Origin: Flavobacteriales bacterium
Lineage (GTDB): Bacteria; Bacteroidota; Bacteroidia; Flavobacteriales_F; PHOS-HE28
Length of the DNA stretch: 64,000 bases
Assembly (NCBI GenBank): GCA_019638115.1
Contig: JAHBUK010000001.1
Location: forward strand, 1,089,033-1,153,032
Direction of reading: 5' to 3'
Every line of letters begins with the position of its first letter. Position 1 is the first letter of the stretch. Position numbers and translations under genes: made by a program. Positions 44,172 to 51,917 of the stretch are shown piece by piece. The notes under the pieces are model-generated. The model ran no database searches and had not been told where the DNA came from. It saw only the letters and a program-made list of their open reading frames with translations.

Positions 44172-44507
44172 TCAATCCCTTTCCCTCACGAAGGCATGCC
44201 GGTAACCATATGCGGTTAAGAAGAGGCTGTCCCCTTGAAGCTCCATGCGCAGCGAAGTGTCTTCAAGCAGTACACGGTTACCCTCCCGCGTGAAGCGCAA
44301 GCGGTTCGGGGTATCGCTGCCGGGCAGTAGGTAGTCCACATGGCGGCCCTTCAGGAAGTACACATGGCCGGCGTTGCCGCAGCCTTCGCAGCCCTCCTGC
44401 CACTGTACCTCGGCGGTGCCACGGTAGCGCAGGCCTTCGAGCTGGAGTGGTGCCTGGGCGAAGGCTTGGGTGGCCAATAGCAGGAGGGGGAGGAGGTAGG
44501 TGCGCAT
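44172..44507 (-). CDS. Small exported hypothetical protein
   Basis: 111 residues from the ATG at 44507, with signal peptide MRTYLLPLLLLATQAFAQ. The mature part is beta-rich with one CEGC motif (EGCEGCGNAGHVYFL). No family recognised. It lies between the Doc module and the first pgk-derived remnant, alone on its strand segment. Confidence 0.55.
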   Translation of the reverse strand: MRTYLLPLLLLATQAFAQAPLQLEGLRYRGTAEVQWQEGCEGCGNAGHVYFLKGRHVDYLLPGSDTPNRLRFTREGNRVLLEDTSLRMELQGDSLFLTAYGYRHAFVRERD

Positions 44508-44707
44508 GGAGGAATATGCAACAGTACACATCGTACCGGGCAGGGTTCGATCCGGTAACCGTGAAAATTTGCGACCGGGGTGGCGATGATCACGGAGCGC
44601 TGGTGGTGCACGTGCTTAGGACCTGCTGTCTCCAACAAACCCTCAGAATGTGCTCTCGTAGTACTTTCGGTCAGGAGCCTGAGGGGGCTTGGATCACCGG
44701 GATCCCA

Positions 44708-44815
44708 GCACACCGTCCCCCCCAAGTACTTCAGCACCGCGCCACCGCCGGTCCGATACTTATCAGACCGATATGCATCGGACCTCACAAAGGTGTTAGT
44801 CTTTGGCTTGGCGCG
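44708..44815 (-). pseudogene. Decayed pgk 3'-end copy 1 with 35-nt palindromic insert
   Basis: On the minus strand this segment reads like the C-terminal coding part of pgk (GGGAVLKYLGG versus [11 protein letters not shown]), about 84% identical over the conserved 48 nt. A 35-nt element starting GGTCCGATA and ending ATCGGACC (44750-44784) interrupts it where pgk has GGTGCTTACGT. The rest of the 44508-44981 gap has a perfect 7-bp hairpin (TTCGGGA/TCCCGAA, 44837-44856) and no gene that I recognise. Confidence 0.65.
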
Positions 44816-44981
44816 GGAACATGCCCAGGGGAACAATTCGGGAATTCGATCCCGAAATAGTACCAAACACCTTTTCTCGACGGGTGCTCAGATTCATGCT
44901 CACGTATTGAGTTTCCCAATGAGGCGTGGTCAAGTGTCCTGCAGCATATCGGCTTGCCGAGTTCGCAGGTACCGCTCAACA

Positions 44982-45860
44982 TCAGGACCCACTCCCCGAA
45001 ACCCGGTAGACCAGCCGCAGGAAGGGCAGGTAGTTCGGGCGATACCTGGCCTCCTGCCCCTTGTAGAGCGCGATCTTCTCCAAGCTCACCCGCAGGGCCA
45101 TGTCCACAGTGAAATTGTGGAACTCCAGATTGGCCCCCAACTGACCATAGCCACCGAGCGAGGTCACGGTGGGGATGGGGCCGTTGATCAACTGATCGGG
45201 TGCTGGACCCACCGTTTGGGCGCGTAGGATGCTGTAGGTCCTGTCGCCGATGCGGAACTGGTTGTTCCTGACATTGACCGAGGTGAGCATGGGGCCGAAC
45301 TCCAGGTGTAAGCCAAATTCGGAAGGGGCGCCCAAGGCCACCTGGTATCCGAGGCTCAGGTTCATTCGGTCCTCCTCCCCGGTGATCTCGAAGTTCTCGT
45401 AGATCGGTTGGGTGAAACCGGTGGTGTTGGGGTACTCGATCACGAAGAGGCCGCCCGAGCGAAGCCTGGCGAAGTTCATGTCCGCCACCACGGCGTGGGT
45501 CCAGTTGAACTGGTATCTCAAATGGCCCCCGATCGCCAGCGCATTGTTGTACCGGTACTCCTGCGGGTATTCGCTCAGCCGGAAGTTCGCTGCCCGATCG
45601 CCAAGGGTGTTGATCACTTGGTCACGGATGAACCACTGGCCCAGGTACTCATTCAGGTCCAGGAACCCGGGCTCCTTCGGCGTGCCATCGTAGAAGGTGG
45701 CCGGCTCGTTGTTCGGCAGCAAGTAACCCACATTCAGGCCGAACATGAAACCCTTCTTCGCCGCCGGACCGTCCACTTGGCGCTCGCCATCCTGAGCGGA
45801 TACGACCATCCCCTGCCAGAGACAGAACAGGACGAGGAGTTGCTTCTTGCTGATGGTCAT
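44982..45860 (-). CDS. Exported outer-membrane barrel-like protein
   Basis: 292 residues with signal peptide MTISKKQLLVLFCLWQGMVVSAQ. The rest shows alternating amphipathic strands ending in aromatic residues (GFMFGLNVGYLLPN, GGHLRYQFNWTHAVVADMNFA, FGLHLEFGPML, FTVDMALRVSLEKIALY), typical of an outer-membrane beta barrel. No family recognised. It is flanked on both sides by pgk-derived remnants, so it sits as a single-gene segment within the island. Confidence 0.65.
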   Translation of the reverse strand: MTISKKQLLVLFCLWQGMVVSAQDGERQVDGPAAKKGFMFGLNVGYLLPNNEPATFYDGTPKEPGFLDLNEYLGQWFIRDQVINTLGDRAANFRLSEYPQEYRYNNALAIGGHLRYQFNWTHAVVADMNFARLRSGGLFVIEYPNTTGFTQPIYENFEITGEEDRMNLSLGYQVALGAPSEFGLHLEFGPMLTSVNVRNNQFRIGDRTYSILRAQTVGPAPDQLINGPIPTVTSLGGYGQLGANLEFHNFTVDMALRVSLEKIALYKGQEARYRPNYLPFLRLVYRVSGSGS

Positions 45861-45945
45861 GCTCGGTGTGCGAAGATCGCAGCCACGTTGGCTACGGTCA
45901 ACCTTTGCTGACTGTTAGTGAACTCCACTCATTTCTCGCCACGAT

Positions 45946-46076
45946 CTCCGGCAACATCTTCCCTCCAAGCACTCCAGCATCGCACCATCACTGGTCCGAA
46001 ACTTATCGGTCCGATATGTATCGGACCTCACGTAGCTGATCTTCTTGCTAAGCTGTTTGGCATGCCCAATTGTTCA
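45946..46076 (-). pseudogene. Decayed pgk 3'-end copy 2 with 35-nt palindromic insert
   Basis: Nearly identical to the pgk 3' end: 5 differences in 47 nt before the insert and 14 matches in a row after it (ACGTAGCTGATCTT). Minus-strand translation gives KISYV, then an extra peptide RSDTYRTDKFRT, then DGAMLECLEG, then a frameshift relative to pgk. The 35-nt element (45993-46027) contains a 20-nt near-perfect palindrome, GGTCCGATATGTATCGGACC. The insert is at the same site as in copy 1; the real pgk lacks it. Confidence 0.75.
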
Positions 46077-46091
46077 TCCATTGTCTCAACA

Positions 46092-46409
46092 TCACCGCTT
46101 ACGTAAGCGTTTCAGTATCACGCGTCGCGGAGATCTTCGCTTCTGGTGGTGTATAGCGAGCACGTCAACACGGTCTTTGTTCACCACTAAATAGATCAAG
46201 CGGTAGCTGCCCACCAGCAATTCCCGTACGGCGGGGATATTGGCCTCCGGAACAGGCTTGCCCCTCAATGGCTGATCGATGAGCAGGTCCGCTGCAGCGA
46301 AAAAGCGGTCCACCATGTCCTTTGCGCTTCGGGGAGAGTCGCGTGCGATGTAGGTGGCTATACCATCAATGTCCGTGATGGCATCAACGGTCCACTTCAC
46401 TTCGACCAT
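46092..46409 (-). CDS. RelE/ParE-family toxin
   Basis: 105 residues. The fold pattern of RelE/ParE toxins is visible: VEVKWTVDAITDIDGIATYIA at the N-terminus, LIDQPLRGKPVPE, then RELLVGSYRLIYLV and a basic C-terminus VLAIHHQKRRSPRR. Whether it cuts mRNA on the ribosome or inhibits gyrase cannot be told. Its start overlaps the antitoxin gene by 13 nt. Confidence 0.88.
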   Translation of the reverse strand: MVEVKWTVDAITDIDGIATYIARDSPRSAKDMVDRFFAAADLLIDQPLRGKPVPEANIPAVRELLVGSYRLIYLVVNKDRVDVLAIHHQKRRSPRRVILKRLRKR

Positions 46410-46597
46410 TTGCGCAACCGTTTCCGTGCTTCAGCAGTGGAGACTACTTCGCCTTTGGCGGATTGCTCCAACCCGCGTTCGATTTTGCTGAGTAGCAGGA
46501 TGTGGTCGATCAACTCGTCCACCGGCACATTTTCGGGAAGCTCTTTCACGCTTCGCAATAGAGCCTTGCGGGTAACGGTGGGTTCCTTCATGCGCAT
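46397..46597 (-). CDS. Antitoxin of the RelE/ParE module
   Basis: 66 residues (61-66 depending on which of two in-frame ATGs is used), charged and probably helical, with ENVPVDELIDHILLLSKIERGLEQ and a C-terminal AEARKRLRKW. It overlaps the toxin gene by 13 nt in the antitoxin-first order. The type matches small addiction-module antidotes; no clear DNA-binding domain is seen. Confidence 0.8.
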   Translation of the reverse strand: MRMKEPTVTRKALLRSVKELPENVPVDELIDHILLLSKIERGLEQSAKGEVVSTAEARKRLRKWSK

Positions 46598-46696
46598 AGG
46601 TCAAAGATAATAACCGCATGAAGCCATGCTCGCACGTTGGCGTGCGCGTGTGATCCGGGTAGAAGTGCAGGTGTTGCCAATGCGGCGTGTGGACGA

Positions 46697-47887
46697 TCAA
46701 GATGATCGTCCGACGATCGCCGCTATTCCCGGCAACACCTTCCCCTCCAAGTACTCCAGCATCGCACCACCACCGGTGCTTACGTAGCTGATCTTGTCCG
46801 CCAAGCCGAACTGGTTCACAGCCGCTACGCTGTCGCCGCCGCCTACGAGGGAGAAGGCGCCCTTCTCTGTGGATCCTGCTACGGCATTGGCAATGGCGAT
46901 GGTGCCTTGCTGGAAGGGCTCCATCTCGAACACGCCCATGGGTCCGTTCCAGAGGATGGTCTTGCTGCCCAGGATGGCATTGCGGAAGGTCTCGATGCTC
47001 TTGGGGCCGATGTCCAGGGCCATCCAGCCATCGGGCACGGCGTCGGCCGCGCACTGGTCGGTGTTGGCGGTGGCGGCGAAGGCATCGGCCACCACGGCAT
47101 CGGTGGGGATGTGCAGCTTCACGCCCTTCTCCTTGGCCTTGGCCACCACGTTGCGCGCGGTGTCCAGCAGGTCCTCCTCCACCAGGCTGGCGCCGGTCTG
47201 CCCGCCCATGGCCCTCACGAAGGTGTTGGCCATGCCACCACCGATGATCAGCTCGTCGCAGCTGTTCAACAGGTTCTCCAGCACGGCCAGCTTGCTGCTC
47301 ACCTTGCTGCCGCCCACAATGGCCATCATGGGGCGCTGGGGATCCCCCAACACCTTGCCTACGCTGTCGATCTCGCCCTGCATCAGGTGGCCGAAGAGTT
47401 TTGCTTCGGGGAAGAACTTCGCAACGATGGTGGTGCTGGCGTGCGCACGGTGGGCCGTGCCGAAGGCGTCGTTCACGTACACGTCGCCGAGTTCGCTCAG
47501 GCTCTTGCTGAAGGCTTCATCACCGGCCTCCTCCTCCGGATGGAAGCGCAGGTTCTCCAACACCAGTACCTCGCCGGGTTTCAGCGCTGCGGCCTTCGCT
47601 TTGGCGTCCTCGCCCACGCAATCGGTGGCGAAGATCACGGGCTTGCCAAGCAAGCCGCTCAGGTGGTCGGCCACAGGTTTCAGGCTCATGGCCGGGTTCA
47701 CCTTGCCTTTCGGGCGGCCGAGGTGGCTCATGAGGATGGCGCTGCCACCGTCGTTCAGGATCTTGTTCACCGTGGGTACGATGGCCCGCGCACGGCTATC
47801 GTCGGTGACCTTGCCGTTGGCGTCCTGCGGTACATTGAGGTCCACGCGGACCAGGGCTTTCTTGCCTGCGAAAGAGAAGGTGTTCAT
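46697..47887 (-). CDS. pgk: Phosphoglycerate kinase
   Basis: 396 residues from the ATG at 47887 ([21 protein letters not shown]); an ATG at 47896 is possible. It transfers phosphate from 1,3-bisphosphoglycerate to ADP in glycolysis. Motifs are [27 protein letters not shown], a GGSKVSSKL segment, and C-terminal GGGDSVAAV with [15 protein letters not shown] perfect 9-bp hairpin (GGACGATCA/TGATCGTCC, 46691-46711) spans the stop codon. Two decayed copies of its 3' end lie 0.7 and 2 kb further along its own direction of transcription. Confidence 0.97.
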   Translation of the reverse strand: MNTFSFAGKKALVRVDLNVPQDANGKVTDDSRARAIVPTVNKILNDGGSAILMSHLGRPKGKVNPAMSLKPVADHLSGLLGKPVIFATDCVGEDAKAKAAALKPGEVLVLENLRFHPEEEAGDEAFSKSLSELGDVYVNDAFGTAHRAHASTTIVAKFFPEAKLFGHLMQGEIDSVGKVLGDPQRPMMAIVGGSKVSSKLAVLENLLNSCDELIIGGGMANTFVRAMGGQTGASLVEEDLLDTARNVVAKAKEKGVKLHIPTDAVVADAFAATANTDQCAADAVPDGWMALDIGPKSIETFRNAILGSKTILWNGPMGVFEMEPFQQGTIAIANAVAGSTEKGAFSLVGGGDSVAAVNQFGLADKISYVSTGGGAMLEYLEGKVLPGIAAIVGRSS

Positions 47888-47916
47888 CGTCAACATGGGC
47901 GCGAAAATACCAACTG

Positions 47917-48079
47917 CTCATGTGCTCATGCGGCCATGTGCTCAAGGGGCGCTTCGGTACAGAGTAGTACAGTTCTGAGCCATCAGTGCTTCGAGGCGGT
48001 CCTCTTTTCGGCCTGCGCGGTACTCGCTCGAAGGAGCATTTCATGGTCACATGTGCACATGGTCACATGGCCACATGGT
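47917..48079. repeat. Degenerate CATGTG-type repeats upstream of pgk
   Basis: Two blocks, ctcatgtgctcatg (47917-47947) and ggtcacatgtgcacatgg with two further cacatgg units (48042-48079), share a CACATG/CATGTG core and form overlapping palindromes. They fill the gap between the divergent pgk and holB starts. Any promoter for pgk must lie within or between them; I could not identify one with confidence. Confidence 0.5.
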
Positions 48080-48089
48080 ACCATAGCCT

Positions 48090-48097
48090 TTCCTTTG
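48090..48097 (+). promoter_or_regulatory. -7 box (TTCCTTTG) 4 nt before holB
   Basis: The same TTCCTTTG box as at acpP, ending 4 nt before the GTG at 48102. If used, the holB mRNA would be leaderless. Confidence 0.4.
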
Positions 48098-48101
48098 TGC
48101 C

Positions 48102-49223
48102 GTGCAATTCGCGAAGGTCATCGGCCATGCTGCATTGAAGGCGAAGCTCATCGGCAACATCCGGGAGGGCCGTGTTGCGCATGCCCAATTGTTCATGGGA
48201 CCACGGGGTTGTGGCAACCTGCCATTGGCCCTAGCCTATGCCCAGTACTTGCTCTGCGAGGCACCCGATGTGGCGGATTCCTGCGGAACCTGTCCGTCCT
48301 GTTTGCAGATGCAGAAGCTGGAACACCCGGACCTGCATTTGGCGTTCCCCATCTTTTTCACCGAAAAGGTGAAGGTCTGTGAGCCCTTCATACCGGACTG
48401 GCGGGCCAAGGTGATCGCAGAGCCCTACACCGACCTGGACCATTGGCGCGAAAGCCTGGAGAGCGAGAACAAGCAGTTGCGGATGGGTGTGGACATTGCG
48501 CAGGAGGTGCAGCGCAAGCTTTCGCTGAAGTCCTTCCGGGGGGGATACAAGGTGAGCGTGATCTGGCTGCCGGAACTGATGGATGTTCCTGCTGCGAATA
48601 AGCTGCTTAAATCCCTGGAAGAGCCCGAGCCCAACACCGTGTTCCTGCTGGTGAGCAACGATCCCGACCAGTTGCTGGCCACCATCCTGAGCCGCACGCA
48701 GCTGGTGAAGGTGCCGGCCTTGCGGCCCGGGGAAGTGAGCGAAGTGCTGCGCTCGAAATTCCCCGAGCTCTCTGCGGAGGATGCACAAATGATCGCGCTG
48801 CGCAGCGAAGGCGACCTGCTGGAGGCCATCTCCATTGCACAGCAGGGTGAAGAGGAGCTCTTCGTCTTCTTCCGCGATTGGCTGCGCGCCTGCTATGGTG
48901 CCAAGGTGGCCGAGGCTTCGGAGTTCGGGGAGCAGTTCCAGAAAATGGGCCGTGAGAACCAGAAGGCCTTGCTGAATTACGGACTGTACCTGATCCGCCA
49001 ATGCGTGTTCCAGGAGCAGGCGGTGCCCGAATTGGTGCGCGCCATCGGTGAGGAGCTGGAGTTCGTTCGGAAGTTCAGCGCCCTGCTCAGCCCACGGAAC
49101 GCGGAAGGCATTCGCGCGGAACTGGAGCGCTCCTACGTACACGTGGAACGCAACGCCAACCCCAAGCTCCTGTTCATGGACATGAGCTACAGGATGATGG
49201 GCTTGTTGCGGAAGGGGCGGTAA
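48102..49223 (+). CDS. holB: DNA polymerase III delta' subunit
   Basis: 373 residues from a GTG start. The AAA+ clamp-loader N-terminus has a degenerate P-loop (GPRGCGNL, no Lys), as expected for a non-hydrolysing delta' subunit, and a zinc-binding CGTCPSCLQMQ with an upstream Cys. Further motifs are LLKSLEEPEPNTVFLL and SRTQLVKVPAL. It opens the sliding clamp together with the delta and tau subunits. The next small lipoprotein gene overlaps its stop by 1 nt. Confidence 0.93.
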   Translation: MQFAKVIGHAALKAKLIGNIREGRVAHAQLFMGPRGCGNLPLALAYAQYLLCEAPDVADSCGTCPSCLQMQKLEHPDLHLAFPIFFTEKVKVCEPFIPDWRAKVIAEPYTDLDHWRESLESENKQLRMGVDIAQEVQRKLSLKSFRGGYKVSVIWLPELMDVPAANKLLKSLEEPEPNTVFLLVSNDPDQLLATILSRTQLVKVPALRPGEVSEVLRSKFPELSAEDAQMIALRSEGDLLEAISIAQQGEEELFVFFRDWLRACYGAKVAEASEFGEQFQKMGRENQKALLNYGLYLIRQCVFQEQAVPELVRAIGEELEFVRKFSALLSPRNAEGIRAELERSYVHVERNANPKLLFMDMSYRMMGLLRKGR

Positions 49224-49699
49224 TGCGGTACCCTATGACCCACTGGCCTTGCATCATCTCATCACTGATACTGAGCGCGTTGATGTTGAGTTGCCAACTG
49301 GAGGTAGACCGGTCCAAAGTAGATGGTTCGGTGGACCAAGCGGGGCCACAAAGGACCAGGATCCTGATTGCGGACGATCGGCTCAAGGAGAGCAGGGCCT
49401 TGGTGCCTGGCAGCATAGTCCTCTCCGAAGCTGATATCCCCCGACTTGATTCACTTGTTCGTGAGGGTGCCCAAGCAGCGGTCGGTGATCTGGCTTTGGA
49501 TGACTACTACCGACACTTCACACCATTGGACGATACGACCGGCAGGCAGTTCATTCTAGTTTACGGCTCTTGTGGGCACCTTGAGGATGATTGGTTCTCG
49601 CTATTCGAGGTCAGGGATGGCGGACGCTGTTTCTGGCAAGCTTGGATAGATGTAAAGAAAGATCGGGTCGTTAGGTTCTTTTTCCACGGTGAAGCCTGA
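49223..49699 (+). CDS. Hypothetical lipoprotein
   Basis: 158 residues starting at the ATG that overlaps the holB stop (TAATG). The lipoprotein signal is IISSLILSALMLSC (Cys at about 24). The mature part is acidic and contains YGSCGHLEDDWFSLFEV and RCFWQAWIDVKKDRVVRFFF; two more Cys residues might pair. I do not recognise a family. Coupled to holB by overlap but functionally unrelated as far as visible. Confidence 0.6.
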   Translation: MRYPMTHWPCIISSLILSALMLSCQLEVDRSKVDGSVDQAGPQRTRILIADDRLKESRALVPGSIVLSEADIPRLDSLVREGAQAAVGDLALDDYYRHFTPLDDTTGRQFILVYGSCGHLEDDWFSLFEVRDGGRCFWQAWIDVKKDRVVRFFFHGEA

Positions 49700-49766
49700 T
49701 GAGCTGATCCTTTGGCCACCAAGCGCCCCCCTACATGGGTATGGAGGCCTGTGACCAGAGCGACGC

Positions 49767-49794
49767 ACGTACGATATGTTCTACCTTTGTACGT
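49767..49794 (+). promoter_or_regulatory. Operator-like inverted repeat over the RHH-PIN promoter
   Basis: ACGTAC (49767-49772) and GTACGT (49789-49794) form an inverted repeat with a 16-nt spacer that contains most of the -7 box TACCTTTG (49782-49789). The start codon follows directly at 49795. This fits autorepression by the ribbon-helix-helix antitoxin. Confidence 0.55.
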
Positions 49795-50046
49795 ATGGAC
49801 GCCAAGCTCACCCTGCTGCTCGATAAGGCCACCATCGAGAAGGCCAAGAAGTACGCCGAGGCCAACCACACCAGCCTGGGCCGACTGATCGAGAACTACC
49901 TCGCAGTACTGGTTGGCCGGTCCAAGGAAGAGCACGGAACGGAGATCTCCCCGTTCGTTCGCAACCTGGGCAGCAAAGTGGACCTTCCCAAGAAATTCGA
50001 TGCCAGGAAGGACTACCGCGATCACCTGGAACAGAAGTACCTGTGA
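49795..50046 (+). CDS. DUF6364-like ribbon-helix-helix antitoxin
   Basis: 83 residues from the ATG at 49795 (MDAKLTLLLDKATIEKAKKYA), chosen because the -7 box lies just upstream. The N-terminus shows the ribbon-helix-helix pattern of DUF6364 antitoxins (AEANHTSLGRLIENYL). The C-terminus is the toxin-binding part (FVRNLGSKVDLPKKFDARKDYRDHL). The gene overlaps the PIN toxin start by 4 nt. It should bind its own promoter and neutralise the PIN nuclease. Confidence 0.85.
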   Translation: MDAKLTLLLDKATIEKAKKYAEANHTSLGRLIENYLAVLVGRSKEEHGTEISPFVRNLGSKVDLPKKFDARKDYRDHLEQKYL

Positions 50047-50453
50047 AGAAGGTTTTCGTGGATACCGATGTGGTGCTCGACCTGCTGTTGGAGCGGGAGC
50101 CCTTCTTCCAGCGTAGCGCGGAGCTCTTCAGCCTGGGGCATCGCCGGGTGGTCGCGATACACCTGAGCGCGGTCACATTCTCCACGCTCTACTATTTCCT
50201 TCGGAAATTCAAGGGTTCGGCCCATGCCCGCGCAAAGCTGGCCGGCCTGCGCTCCATCGTCACCGTGCTGCCCACGGATACCATGGTGGTGGACCAAGCC
50301 ATCGCCTCGCGCTTCAATGACTTTGAGGATGCCGTGCAGTACTTCACCGCACTGGGTTCGGATATGGACGTGCTGATCACCCGGAATACCAACGACTTCA
50401 AACAAGCGCAGTTGCCGGTGAGCACGCCTGAGGCCTTCCTGAGGTCCTTGTAG
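50043..50453 (+). CDS. PIN-domain (VapC-like) toxin
   Basis: 136 residues. PIN-domain acidic residues are visible: the first Asp pair in VFVDTDVVLDLLLEREPF, then SRFNDFEDAVQYFTA (DFEDA motif), and the final ITRNTNDFK. It should be a Mg-dependent ribonuclease that blocks translation when freed from its antitoxin. The start overlaps the RHH gene by 4 nt. Confidence 0.9.
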   Translation: MKKVFVDTDVVLDLLLEREPFFQRSAELFSLGHRRVVAIHLSAVTFSTLYYFLRKFKGSAHARAKLAGLRSIVTVLPTDTMVVDQAIASRFNDFEDAVQYFTALGSDMDVLITRNTNDFKQAQLPVSTPEAFLRSL

Positions 50454-50496
50454 GGCAGGGTCTGGACGTGGAATTCCACTCGCTGCCGCCCCCGCC

Positions 50497-50504
50497 TATC
50501 TTCG
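50497..50504 (+). promoter_or_regulatory. Possible TATCTTCG -7 box for ricT
   Basis: A TAnnTTCG variant 39 nt before the ricT ATG, the same variant as at 24703 and (TATCTTCG) at 55614 before scoA. No TTG at -33. Confidence 0.3.
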
Positions 50505-50543
50505 CACCTTGCCCCACCAGTCAAAGGGCAGAGGCACAAGGAA

Positions 50544-51917
50544 ATGGCGTGTTCAGGATGCAGCAGTGGAGCGGACGGTAAACCGGCCGGGTGCAAAAGC
50601 AACGGGTATTGCAGCAGCAGCGGCTGCAACAAGCTCGGCGTGTTCGATTGGCTTGCAGGGGTCCCCATTCCGGGTGGCCAACAGGCCTTCGATGGGGTGG
50701 AGGTCCGCTTCAAGAACACCCGCAAGGCCTTCTACCGGAACACGGCCGGCCTGCAACTGATGCCCGGCGACCTGGTGACCGTTGATGCGGCGCCCGGACA
50801 CGATGTGGGCATGGTGAGCCTGGCCGGCGAGCTCGTGCGCGCCCAGATGCAGCGCCGACAGTTGGGCACCGATACCTTCGAGCTGAAGAAGATCCTGCGC
50901 AAAAGCACCCAGGAGGACATCGACCGCTGGCATGCGGCCCGCAAGCTGGAGGACGACACCATGTTCACCGCCCGCAACATGGTGCGCGAGGCGCGCCTGG
51001 ACATGAAGGTGACCGACGTGGAGTACCAAGGCGACGGCACCAAGGCCACCATCTACTACGTGGCCGAGGAGCGCATCGATTTCCGCGGCATCGTACGCAC
51101 CATGAGCGATCGTTTCAAGGTGCGTGTGGAAATGAAGCAGATCGGTGCGCGTCAGGAGACCGGCCGTATCGGGGGCATCGGCAGCTGCGGCCGCGAACTG
51201 TGCTGCAGCACTTGGCTCACCGACTTCCGCAGTGTTACCACCAGTGCGGCGCGCTATCAGCAGCTGGCCCTGAACCCACAGAAACTCGCCGGCCAGTGCG
51301 GCAAGCTGAAGTGCTGCCTGAACTACGAGCTGGACATGTACATCGAGGCGGTGAAGAGCTACCCCAGCCAGAACGCCAAGCTCAAGACCCAGCAGGGCAC
51401 CGGGGCACACATCAAGACGGACATCTTCACCGGCAAGATGTGGTACGGGTTCAAGATGCCCGGATCGCCCTTCGTGATGGCTGGTTTCCCGGTGGATGTG
51501 GTGCGCGAGATCCTGGCACAGAACAAGGAGGGCATCATCCCCGAGGTGGACCTGAACATGGCCGATGCCGCCGAGCCGGTGGAGAAGAAGCCGGATTACG
51601 AGAACGTGGTGGGCCAGGACGACCTGACGCGCTTCGACAGCAAGTTGAAGGGTGGCCGCAAGCGTGGCGGCAAAGGCAACAAGGGCAAACGCCCGGCTGC
51701 GGAAGCGGGTGCTGCACCCCGTCCCGAGCGCGGTCCACGTCCGCTGAAAGCACCCCGACCCGAAGGAGGCAAGCCCATGGCCGATGGCGCACCGACCCAG
51801 CGCGCCGAGGGCGGTGATCGCCAGGGCCGCAACAGGCGCAACCGAGGCCGCGGACGCGGCAGGGGCGATAGGCCCGGCGGCGGCGGAGAGGGAGCCCCTA
51901 AACCCCAAGGAGCGTGA
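50544..51917 (+). CDS. ricT: PSP1-domain regulatory protein RicT-like
   Basis: 457 residues. The N-terminus is Cys-rich (CSGCSSGADGKPAGC and CSSSGC). The PSP1 domain follows, ending with the Cys motif SCGRELCCSTWL and CGKLKCCLNYELDMY, which in RicT of the RicAFT complex holds an iron-sulphur cluster; RicAFT helps RNase Y-dependent RNA processing. The C-terminal ~90 residues are a low-complexity Gly/Arg/Pro tail (RNRRNRGRGRGRGDRPGGGG-like). gldH follows with overlapping codons, a conserved flavobacterial order. Confidence 0.9.
   Translation: MACSGCSSGADGKPAGCKSNGYCSSSGCNKLGVFDWLAGVPIPGGQQAFDGVEVRFKNTRKAFYRNTAGLQLMPGDLVTVDAAPGHDVGMVSLAGELVRAQMQRRQLGTDTFELKKILRKSTQEDIDRWHAARKLEDDTMFTARNMVREARLDMKVTDVEYQGDGTKATIYYVAEERIDFRGIVRTMSDRFKVRVEMKQIGARQETGRIGGIGSCGRELCCSTWLTDFRSVTTSAARYQQLALNPQKLAGQCGKLKCCLNYELDMYIEAVKSYPSQNAKLKTQQGTGAHIKTDIFTGKMWYGFKMPGSPFVMAGFPVDVVREILAQNKEGIIPEVDLNMADAAEPVEKKPDYENVVGQDDLTRFDSKLKGGRKRGGKGNKGKRPAAEAGAAPRPERGPRPLKAPRPEGGKPMADGAPTQRAEGGDRQGRNRRNRGRGRGRGDRPGGGGEGAPKPQGA

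Noticed and set aside
44750..46027. Integron attC sites
   Set aside because: The palindromes lack the GTTRRRY/RYYYAAC core sites, there is no integrase nearby, and the flanks are pgk-derived. The attC analogy is only structural.
46059..46076. 18-nt identity (GCATGCCCAATTGTTCAT) between pgk remnant 2 and holB at 48179-48196
   Set aside because: The remnant's text here is already explained by similarity to pgk (GTGAACCAGTTCGGC on the minus strand). One 18-mer match in 64 kb can arise by chance; there is no extension on either side.
46907..48382. 491-residue plus-strand frame
   Set aside because: Antisense to pgk and extends into holB in the wrong frame.
50553..51908. 451-residue minus-strand frame
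   Set aside because: Antisense to ricT; low-complexity reverse translation.
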